Positions 7,096 through 12,516 of a stretch of 12,516 nucleotides of DNA are shown here, piece by piece; position 1 is the first letter of the stretch, and every line of letters starts with the position of its first letter. Below the pieces are notes generated by a model. It was not told the DNA's origin. It saw nothing but the letters and a program-made list of their open reading frames with translations, and did no database searches. This stretch comes from an uncultured Planctomycetota bacterium (GTDB taxonomy: Bacteria; Planctomycetota; UBA1135; UBA2386): assembly GCA_903925435.1 (NCBI GenBank), contig CAIYFF010000269.1:1-12516 (forward strand). The letters run 5' to 3'. Both the position numbers and the translations under genes were made by a program.

Positions 7096-7117
7096 TGCGC
7101 ACTTCTGGGCATTCACG
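7096..7117 (+). repeat. Conserved upstream box, copy 2
   Basis: Second copy of the 22-nt box at 5631-5652, here starting TGCGCACTTCTGGGCAT, with two mismatches between copies. It begins 113 nt before the ATG at 7209, almost the same distance as in copy 1. Confidence 0.5.
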
Positions 7118-7157
7118 AACGGCCAAAGCGATGCCGATCGGCTCGGAACACGGCGAA

Positions 7158-7177
7158 CGAGCAGCAACTCCTGCTCG
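7158..7177 (+). promoter_or_regulatory. Leader palindrome CGAGCAG-N6-CTGCTCG, copy 2
   Basis: Arms identical to those of copy 1 with a different centre (caactc), again exactly 51 nt before the start codon. Arms that match at all 14 positions while the centre has changed at five of six suggest selection on the inverted repeat, whether as RNA stem or protein-binding site. Confidence 0.55.
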
Positions 7178-7208
7178 AGCTCCGCAAACAAAACCGACAG
7201 GTGCAGCA

Positions 7209-8315
7209 ATGGGCTATCGGACGGCGGCGGCAGTGATCGCGTTGAGCATGACGGTTCATGCACAGGGCGCGATGTCTGGTGGTTATGGACAAGGATGCGA
7301 GGCGCGACGCGCCAGCTTCTACGAGCACTGGGTGCCCGGCGCGTTCGACATGAATGCGCCAACGGGCTGCACGCTCGGCTACACCATGGTCCAACACGGG
7401 ACCGGTTGGATCGTGTCGCCGCTCCAGTCGCCCTGGTGCCAGCAAACAACCAACTCCGCTCCGATCGTGTTCGGCCAAGACGGCATGTCCGCTGCGTTGC
7501 CAATCGGCTTCACGTTCGCCTTCGCCAGTGGCGAGTCGTCGTCGATCTGGGTGAACAAAGACGGCTACGCATGCTTCGAGGCCTCGCCGCAGTTCGCACC
7601 GGGTCTGCCACCCGCGATGCGGTTGCTTGAGGGAGCCCCGACCATCGCGCCGTTCTGGAGCGCCTTCGACCTGCAAAACTGCGGCTCGATCCGCATCGAC
7701 CACGACCCCGTTGCCAACGCCTGGACTTCCATCACCTGGAACCAGATGCGCGAGTCCAACACGAGCTACACGAACGTCACGAGCACGTTCCAGACCGTGA
7801 TCTACGCCGACGGCACGATCGACGTGATCTTCGCCACCTGCAACACGAACACCCACGCGGCGTTGTCCGGCTGGTCGCCCGGCCACAGCGCCATGCAGAC
7901 GGGCACAACGGACCTGTCGAATCTCGGACCCACCACGGTGCTCACGTTCCCCGACCGCAACTCGATGTCTCTCGAGTCCAGCGATGCAGCGCGTCTCGGA
8001 GCGACGGTGATCCTGGAGACGTCGAACATGCCGGATGCCGTGCAGTTCGTCTTCACTGCGATCGGCATGACGAAGTACGACCCAGGAATCGACCTGAGCG
8101 CGCTCGGCGTCACGGACTGCAACCAGCTGGCGAGCTATGAGACCGGCATGATGTCGATGGTGCGCACGAACGCTGCCATGCTGACCCTCGTCGTGCCGTT
8201 CGACGTCACCTTGGTCGGCGCCTCCGCCTACATGCAGTCGGTGGGATTTGACTGCAACGCCAACGCAGCGGGCATCCTGTTGTCGAACGGGTTCGAGTTC
8301 CAGGTCAGCTACTGA
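7209..8315 (+). CDS. Secreted NIDO-like beta-sandwich protein, second of tandem pair
   Basis: A 368-residue paralogue of the preceding gene, collinear along its whole length. The signal peptide is MGYRTAAAVIALSMTVHA, with likely cleavage before QGAM. Shared blocks are GCEARRASFYEHW, PGAFDMN, the NIDO-like core (LPIGFTFAF, WVNKDGYACF, IAPFWSAFD, STFQTVIYADGTIDVIF), LSGWSPG, FPDRN, DAARLGATV, YDPGIDL and the C-terminal module ending ANAAGILLSNGFEFQV. Conservation is highest in the N-terminal block after the signal peptide. A three-residue insertion lies near YTNVTS. ATG at 7209 is preferred because AGGTG lies 5 nt upstream and the signal peptide begins there. An in-frame ATG at 7095 would put a non-signal Arg/Pro-rich stretch in front and swallow the conserved leader. 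Role unknown; a surface or extracellular location is inferred. Confidence 0.83.
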   Translation: MGYRTAAAVIALSMTVHAQGAMSGGYGQGCEARRASFYEHWVPGAFDMNAPTGCTLGYTMVQHGTGWIVSPLQSPWCQQTTNSAPIVFGQDGMSAALPIGFTFAFASGESSSIWVNKDGYACFEASPQFAPGLPPAMRLLEGAPTIAPFWSAFDLQNCGSIRIDHDPVANAWTSITWNQMRESNTSYTNVTSTFQTVIYADGTIDVIFATCNTNTHAALSGWSPGHSAMQTGTTDLSNLGPTTVLTFPDRNSMSLESSDAARLGATVILETSNMPDAVQFVFTAIGMTKYDPGIDLSALGVTDCNQLASYETGMMSMVRTNAAMLTLVVPFDVTLVGASAYMQSVGFDCNANAAGILLSNGFEFQVSY

Positions 8316-8328
8316 GCGAACGCGGCCT

Positions 8329-8360
8329 GCTCGCGGCAGCCGACAGCACTGTGCGCGAGC
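8329..8360. terminator. Hairpin between convergent genes
   Basis: GCTCGCG (8329-8335) pairs perfectly with CGCGAGC (8354-8360) around an 18-nt interior that can add CAG/CTG. It fills the 49-nt gap between the second secreted paralogue and the end of selO. There is no T-run on either strand, so a bidirectional terminator is inferred from position only. Confidence 0.3.
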
Positions 8361-8364
8361 GATG

Positions 8365-9936
8365 TCACGAACTGCACGACAGCGCCGAGCAGCCCGGCTT
8401 GTCCTTGGCCCAGTCGGGCCGCTTCTGCGCGAGGTCGTCTTCGCCGGATTGCTCGTCGTAGGGTCGCTGCAGAACGCGCTGCAAGCGATGGATCTTGCTC
8501 GCGTCGCCGGCGGATGCAGCATCGATCGCTTCTTGCGCGAGCCAGTTGCGCAGCACGAACGTGGGGTTTGCGCGGTCGAGCGATGTTACTGCGAGTTCGA
8601 CATCGCTCGCCTCGCTGCGCGCGCGCATGCGCCACTGCCGAAGCCAGGAAAGGCCATCTTCGACTGCGTCCTTTGCAGGCTCACCGTAGAACGCAGCGCG
8701 CACACAACTCGGCAACTCGCGCAGCTCGTCCATGCGCAGCACCTGCGCGAGCGAGCGGAAGAAGATCGCCATGTCGACGCCGTGCTTCTGTAGCCACGCA
8801 AACAGGCGCTGCACCAATTCGCCATCGCCTGCGTCGTCGCCGATGCGAATGCCGAGCTTCTTGGAGAACTGCGCGCGCGCCTCGTCGGCATACGCGGACT
8901 CATAGGCCGAAAGCGCGCTTTCGCCGCTGCGCTCGTCGTCGCCAATCAGCGGCAGCAATGCGTCGCAGAGTCGCGCGACGTTCCACATGCCGACTCCTGG
9001 CTGATTGCCAAACGCGTAGCGCTTGTGCTGCGCATCCGTCGTATTCGGCGTCCAGCCGAAGTCGAAGTTGTCGACCCAGCCATATGGCCCGTAGTCGATC
9101 GTGAGCCCGAGCAGCGACATGTTGTCGGTGTTCATCACGCCGTGCACGAAGCCAACCGCTTGCCACTGCGCGATCAGCCGCGCGGTGCGCACCGCCACTT
9201 CGTGCATCAGCGCCTCGTAGACGCTGCGCGACGGCGCGCCGAGTTGCGGAAAGAACTGAGCGATCGCGAAGTCCGTCAACTGCTGCAGCAACGCATGGTC
9301 GCCACGCGAACTCGGCAACTCGAAGTTGCCAAACCGCAAGAACGACGGCGCCACGCGACAGACGATCGCGCCGGGCTCCGCCTTGGCATTGCCGTTGTAG
9401 AACATGTCGCGCACGACCGCGTCGCCGGTCGCGATGAGCGACAACGCGCGCGTCGTCGGCACTCCGAGCGCGTGCATCGCTTCGCTGCACAAGAACTCGC
9501 GAATCGACGAGCGCAGCACGGCGCGACCATCGGCGCGGCGCGAATACGGCGTGGGGCCTGCGCCCTTCAATTGCAGTTCGTGCACGCGCCCATCGGGCCC
9601 TTCGAGTTCGCCGAGCGTGATCGCGCGGCCGTCGCCGAGTTGACCAGCCCAGTTGCCGAACTGGTGGCCGCCGTAGTTGGCGGCGTATGGCTCCATGCCG
9701 TCCCACGTGGCATTGCCGCCCAGCACGGTCGCCGCGTCCTGGGATTCCATACGAGCCTCGATGCCGAGCTCTACCGCGAGCGAACGCGACCAGGCGAGCA
9801 TGCGCGGCGACGCAACCGCCGTCGGCATCACGCGCGACCACAGCGCACCGTGGACCTGGCGCGAGACGGACCTTGCGTCGGCATCGCCCGGAAGGCTGTC
9901 GAGGAATCGGCGGTGGAAGCGCAGCGGGGTGGTCAC
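8365..9936 (-). CDS. selO: Protein adenylyltransferase SelO (YdiU family)
   Basis: A 523-residue pseudokinase-fold enzyme that transfers AMP from ATP to Ser, Thr or Tyr of target proteins, linked to redox stress in E. coli. Family motifs seen: YGGHQFGNWAGQLGDGRA (88-105), the ATP-contacting LQLKGAGPTPYSRRADGR (121-138, Lys124) and RSSIREFLCSEAMHALGVPT. The active-site segment is HGVMNTDNMS (265-274, Asp271 and Asn272), followed by DYGPYGW (Asp281). The ten-residue spacing of the two Asp residues matches D246/D256 of the E. coli enzyme. The C-terminus is PGCSALSCSS, with Cys where eukaryotic SelO has selenocysteine; bacterial homologues use this Cys in a regulatory disulfide. No ATG fits, and I chose GTG at 9936 (VTTPLRFHRRFLDSL) with AGAGG 4 nt upstream. 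The open frame further upstream is Arg-rich and runs under the divergent gene. Confidence 0.95.
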   Translation of the reverse strand: MTTPLRFHRRFLDSLPGDADARSVSRQVHGALWSRVMPTAVASPRMLAWSRSLAVELGIEARMESQDAATVLGGNATWDGMEPYAANYGGHQFGNWAGQLGDGRAITLGELEGPDGRVHELQLKGAGPTPYSRRADGRAVLRSSIREFLCSEAMHALGVPTTRALSLIATGDAVVRDMFYNGNAKAEPGAIVCRVAPSFLRFGNFELPSSRGDHALLQQLTDFAIAQFFPQLGAPSRSVYEALMHEVAVRTARLIAQWQAVGFVHGVMNTDNMSLLGLTIDYGPYGWVDNFDFGWTPNTTDAQHKRYAFGNQPGVGMWNVARLCDALLPLIGDDERSGESALSAYESAYADEARAQFSKKLGIRIGDDAGDGELVQRLFAWLQKHGVDMAIFFRSLAQVLRMDELRELPSCVRAAFYGEPAKDAVEDGLSWLRQWRMRARSEASDVELAVTSLDRANPTFVLRNWLAQEAIDAASAGDASKIHRLQRVLQRPYDEQSGEDDLAQKRPDWAKDKPGCSALSCSS

Positions 9937-9961
9937 AAGGCCTCTGGGTTCTCCCGCGTTG

Positions 9962-9987
9962 ACGCGCCGGATGCTGCCCCGGCGCGT
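9962..9987. repeat. Perfect inverted repeat in the selO/DUF445 divergent spacer
   Basis: ACGCGCCGG (9962-9970) and CCGGCGCGT (9979-9987) form a perfect 9-bp inverted repeat with an 8-nt centre. It lies 26 nt upstream of the selO start and about 95 nt upstream of the DUF445 start. It could be an operator shared by both promoters or a hairpin in the selO leader. In DNA this GC-rich, one such repeat may also be chance. Confidence 0.35.
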
Positions 9988-10041
9988 TGCTCGGCGTCGC
10001 ATTCGAACGCGCACGCCTCGGCGCGCAAGCGATGCGCCGAT

Positions 10042-10070
10042 TTGCCCGCCCTCGCGCGCCGCTCCATACT
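10042..10070 (+). promoter_or_regulatory. Possible sigma70-type promoter for the DUF445 gene
   Basis: TTGCCC (10042-10047) and CATACT (10065-10070) each match the -35 and -10 consensus at four of six positions, with a 17-nt spacer. The expected start of transcription, near 10077, is only about 5 nt before the ATG at 10082. That would give a nearly leaderless mRNA, consistent with the lack of a Shine-Dalgarno sequence there. Weak consensus matches, so tentative. Confidence 0.35.
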
Positions 10071-10081
10071 CTTCGCCCCCG

Positions 10082-10696
10082 ATGCCCGACTCTCCCTCGC
10101 TGTGGACCTGGATCCTGCTGCCTTTGATCGGCGGCGTGATCGGGCTGGTCACCAACTACATCGCCGTGAAGATGATCTTCCGGCCGCTCAAGCGGCGGCG
10201 GATCCTCTTCGTCCCGTTCCACGGGCTGGTGCCGCGGCGGCAGAAGGAGCTCGCGAAGTCGATCGGCAAGGTCGTCGGGTCGCACCTCGTCGAGCACAAG
10301 GACATCGTGAAGAGCTTCGAGAAGCTCGACTTCGACTCGCTGCTCGGCGGCGTGCTGGAGCGCGGCCTCGGCCCCAAGATCCAGGAACTGCGCTCGCTGC
10401 CGTTGATCGGCGGCTTTTTGACCGAGGAGCGCGTCGGCGACATCAAGGTCGCGATCCAGAAGAGCATCCTGCAGCACAAGCAGACGATCCTCGACGAGAT
10501 CGAGAAGGGCCTCGTGAAGGGCCTCGACGTCCAGAAGATGGTCGAGCAGAAGGTCGCCGCATTCCCGGTGCTGAAGCTGGAGCAGCTGATCCTCGACGTC
10601 GCGAAGAAAGAGCTGCAGGCGATCACGTGGTGGGGCGGAGTTCTCGGCGCGCTGATCGGTCTCTTGCAGGTCGCCGTCGTCTGGTTCTGCCCCTGA
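10082..10696 (+). CDS. DUF445 family membrane protein
   Basis: A 204-residue protein with the DUF445 hallmark at its N-terminus: a membrane helix (about 8-30) containing IGGVIGLVTNYIAVKMIFRP, followed by VPFHGLVPRRQKELAKSIGKVVGSHLV. The middle is a charged, mostly helical region with pairs of basic and acidic residues (FEKLDFDSLLGGVLERG, EERVGDIKVAIQKSILQHK), possibly coiled coil. A second hydrophobic segment closes the protein (WWGGVLGALIGLLQVAVVWF, about 182-201). The short form with one helix at each end suits this family; its function is not established. ATG at 10082 is chosen because the family motif begins about 14 residues later. The open frame upstream is Arg/Pro-rich and lies antisense to selO. 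The DNA uses more AAG and GAG codons than its neighbours because of the charged helices. Confidence 0.88.
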   Translation: MPDSPSLWTWILLPLIGGVIGLVTNYIAVKMIFRPLKRRRILFVPFHGLVPRRQKELAKSIGKVVGSHLVEHKDIVKSFEKLDFDSLLGGVLERGLGPKIQELRSLPLIGGFLTEERVGDIKVAIQKSILQHKQTILDEIEKGLVKGLDVQKMVEQKVAAFPVLKLEQLILDVAKKELQAITWWGGVLGALIGLLQVAVVWFCP

Positions 10697-10744
10697 GCCT
10701 GTTACTGCACGCCTCCTCGATCGCTAGCTGAGCCCCGACCCCGC

Positions 10745-12079
10745 ATGCAACGCGCAAAAGCCATGATGTCCCTCGCGCCACTCGCCGCTTCGCTCGCGTT
10801 CTTGTGCCTTGCTCCGCTCGCGGCGCAGCAGCAAGAGCAGAAGGTGTCGAGCGGCTACCCGGACAAGGACATCCTGTCGCCGTTCCGCAATCCTGACGAG
10901 ATCGCGGCGCCACCAGACGCGCTGTTTGCCGCGCTGCGCACGATGCGCCGCATCGCCGACGATCCCGCAGCAGTGCGCACGTTCGACCGCGACGGACGCG
11001 AGATCATCGACGACGAGACGTGGCGCGCCGCGCGGTCCGAGGTGGAGCGCATCGGCATCGACGCCGGCATGTTGGCCGTGCAGATGCGCACCAACCGCAA
11101 CGCGGACGAACGCGCGATCGCGTTCTACGCCGCGTTCTGGTGCTCCAACATCGACTACGTCTTCAACCTGATCTCGCACATCCCCGGCGAGCCATTGCGC
11201 CAAACGCGCGAACGCGCCTATCCGCGCGCGATCGCATTCGTGCAGGCCAACATCGGCCGCAAGTTTGGCGACCTGTCCGAGGACCAGCAGAGGGCGATCC
11301 GCGCCGAGATGCCGCAGATCGGCAGCCCGGCCGCCATGTCGCGCGGCATCACGCGCGAGCCGCGCGAGGACGACCTGCTGCACAGCGTGCACCTCGTGCC
11401 GTTCCTCCAGCTGCTCGACCTCGACGACGCGCTCGACCAGGCGCAGGGGCTGTGGTTCTTGAAGGAGACGTGCCTCGTCCGCCGCGACCTCGCCCTTTCG
11501 ACGCTGGAGCCGGCGCTGCCGCGCATCCGTCAATTGCTGCGCAGCAAGGATGCAAAGATCCGCCACGAGGCGCTCTCTCTGTTCTGCGCCATCGCGGACA
11601 AGAACGAAACGCAGCCCGACCCAGCCGACGCCGCCGCGGTCGAGGCGTTTGCGATCGCTGCGGGCAAGGCGATGTTTCCGCCGCTGCGCCGCACTTCGGA
11701 TGGCCTGATGTGGCTGCTGCCCAGCGACGAACGCAATGCTCTCGTCGACGCGGCGATCGCGGCTCTGGGCAAAGAGTCGCTCGGTCGCCCTGACCGCGGC
11801 GAGACGTCGAGCGGAGTCCCGTTCCGCGGCTTCCGGGTCGACACGGTGCCCGCAGAACTTGCGGTCCTGGGCATCCCGCAAGGCGCTGTGATCACCGCGA
11901 TCAACGGCATGCCGATCCACGACGCGAAGAGCATCCGCGCCGCCATCGAAGAGCAGTTCTGGGTCCTCGATCGCAGCGAGAACAAGGAAGGCGTCAAGAA
12001 GCCGAAGACCGCCGCCACGCTCGTGGTCGAGTTCCAGCAGGGCGACACCGCGAAGGCGATGGAGTATCGGGTCCGCTGA
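10745..12079 (+). CDS. Exported helical-repeat protein with C-terminal PDZ-like domain
   Basis: A 444-residue protein with a signal peptide (MQRAKAMMSLAPLAASLAFLCLAPLAA, likely cleaved before QQQ). The body is mostly helical, with Trp/Tyr-rich patches (AFYAAFWCSNIDYVFNLI) and a HEAT-like helix pair around 254-285 (LEPALPRIRQLLRSKDAKIR, HEALSLFCAIAD). Residues 362-444 look like a PDZ domain: GFRVDTVPAELAVLGIPQGA, VITAINGMPI, then a helix. An unusual charged insertion (about WVLDRSENKEGVKKPKT) precedes the last strands, TAATLVVEFQQGD. No serine-protease triad is visible, so this is not an HtrA protease; a periplasmic binding or scaffolding role is inferred. The first ATG at 10745 gives a good signal peptide; ATGs seven and eight codons in are alternatives. 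It follows the DUF445 gene by 48 nt on the same strand and may share its transcript. I do not recognise a named family. Confidence 0.75.
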   Translation: MQRAKAMMSLAPLAASLAFLCLAPLAAQQQEQKVSSGYPDKDILSPFRNPDEIAAPPDALFAALRTMRRIADDPAAVRTFDRDGREIIDDETWRAARSEVERIGIDAGMLAVQMRTNRNADERAIAFYAAFWCSNIDYVFNLISHIPGEPLRQTRERAYPRAIAFVQANIGRKFGDLSEDQQRAIRAEMPQIGSPAAMSRGITREPREDDLLHSVHLVPFLQLLDLDDALDQAQGLWFLKETCLVRRDLALSTLEPALPRIRQLLRSKDAKIRHEALSLFCAIADKNETQPDPADAAAVEAFAIAAGKAMFPPLRRTSDGLMWLLPSDERNALVDAAIAALGKESLGRPDRGETSSGVPFRGFRVDTVPAELAVLGIPQGAVITAINGMPIHDAKSIRAAIEEQFWVLDRSENKEGVKKPKTAATLVVEFQQGDTAKAMEYRVR

Positions 12080-12133
12080 CCTGACCGCGCCTCTTGTGGC
12101 GCAGCGCGCATCCGCGGATCCTCTCCGCGCCCG

Positions 12134-12516
12134 ATGACCCTCGTCACGCTCGAACAGATCGTCCGTCGCTTCGGCGACCACCCCGTGCTCGACGGCTTGT
12201 CGCTGCGCGTCGACGAGAAGGACCGCATCGGCGTGATCGGCGACAACGGCGCCGGCAAGACGACGATGATCCGTATCCTCGCGGGCATCGACGACGCCGA
12301 CACCGGGCAACGCAACTGCCGCAAAGACCTGCGCATCGCGTATGGCGCGCAGATGCCCAAGATGCCGCCGGGCACGACCGTGCTCGACTATGCAAAACGC
12401 GGCACCGGCGAACACGACACGCTGACCGCGAAGATGCGCGCGCTCGAAGCGCGGATGGCGGAGCACGACGAACAGGCGCTGCGCGAGTACGGACAGCTGC
12501 AGGCCGCGTTTGAGTC
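12134..12516 (+). CDS. ABC-F ATPase, 5' fragment (Uup-like)
   Basis: An open frame running off the right edge, with 127 complete codons visible. It begins MTLVTLEQIVRRFGDHPVLD, followed by the Walker A motif GDNGAGKTT (about residues 38-46). Next come IRILAGIDDADTG, a strand ending IAYGAQMPKMP with the Q-loop glutamine, and then TVLDYAKRG. It then enters the helical region typical of ABC-F proteins, ALREYGQLQAAFE, just before the cut. ABC-F proteins carry two ATPase cassettes without membrane domains and act on the ribosome; this N-terminus resembles Uup more than EttA by recall. Walker B, the signature motif, the linker and the second cassette lie outside the window, so the subgroup cannot be settled. 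There is no clear Shine-Dalgarno before the ATG. It follows the PDZ-like gene by 54 nt on the same strand. Confidence 0.85.
   Translation, partial: MTLVTLEQIVRRFGDHPVLDGLSLRVDEKDRIGVIGDNGAGKTTMIRILAGIDDADTGQRNCRKDLRIAYGAQMPKMPPGTTVLDYAKRGTGEHDTLTAKMRALEARMAEHDEQALREYGQLQAAFE

Larger units (their letters stand above)
6843..7208. other. Spacer between the tandem paralogues
   Basis: 366 nt. The right third (from about 7096) is the duplicated leader of the second paralogue. The left part shows no clear gene on the plus strand. On the minus strand, 7040 to about 6880 reads as an open, protein-like stretch (for example FERIPPQSLVSWLRHPEKA) with moderate third-position G/C bias. It has no credible start and may be a gene remnant or chance; it is discussed as a finding. 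No terminator with a T-run was seen after the first paralogue. Confidence 0.5.

Noticed and set aside
8365..8400. Selenocysteine in SelO
   Set aside because: The tail reads tgc-agt-tcg followed by the TGA stop, so the position is Cys. No in-frame TGA lies earlier, and nothing supports a selenocysteine insertion element.
8900..10477. Long minus-strand frame spanning selO and the DUF445 gene
   Set aside because: It is Arg-rich and overlaps two genes that carry clear family motifs in other frames.
10724..12466. 580-codon minus-strand open frame opposite the PDZ-like and ABC-F genes
   Set aside because: It is a mirror of GC-rich coding DNA: composition dominated by Arg, Ala, Asp and His, no signal peptide, no domain, and it crosses two genuine plus-strand genes.

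Overview
The window is GC-rich bacterial DNA with ordinary dense gene packing. It most likely comes from a member of the Planctomycetota. The clues are two secreted proteins with a C-terminal module that I associate with large-genome planctomycetes, a secreted carboxypeptidase-regulatory-like (CpD-type) beta-sandwich protein, several genes without a good Shine-Dalgarno sequence, and GTG starts. This placement is inference; there is no rRNA or tRNA to confirm it, and Myxococcota is the main alternative.

Layout from left to right. A small acidic hypothetical protein (2-223, +) converges on a two-gene minus-strand cluster: an NfsB-type nitroreductase (1469-2140) followed by a YedE-family selenium or sulfur-compound transporter (267-1364). 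Diverging from these is a 649-residue exported CpD-type protein (2242-4191, +). The 368-nt spacer 4192-4559 is rich in stem-loops and includes a minus-strand structured element ending in a good intrinsic terminator; it is a candidate small RNA. Next is PyrK, the flavin/iron-sulfur electron-transfer subunit of class 1B dihydroorotate dehydrogenase (4560-5354, -). A tandem pair of paralogous secreted proteins with a NIDO-like beta-sandwich follows (5745-6842 and 7209-8315, +). Each is preceded by a matching leader that carries the same perfect 7-bp palindrome exactly 51 nt before its ATG. SelO, the protein AMPylator, converges on them (8365-9936, -). Diverging from selO are a DUF445 membrane protein (10082-10696, +), an exported helical-repeat/PDZ-like protein (10745-12079, +) and the 5' end of an ABC-F ATPase gene cut by the window edge (12134-12516, +).

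Most of the window is housekeeping or envelope biology, with no mobile element, CRISPR array or defence island. YedE, the flavin nitroreductase and SelO all touch sulfur, selenium or redox chemistry, but SelO here has cysteine in its tail and lies far from yedE, so no joint pathway is shown. The parts that merit a second look are the tandem secreted paralogues with their duplicated leader palindrome and the structured minus-strand RNA candidate at 4261-4393.
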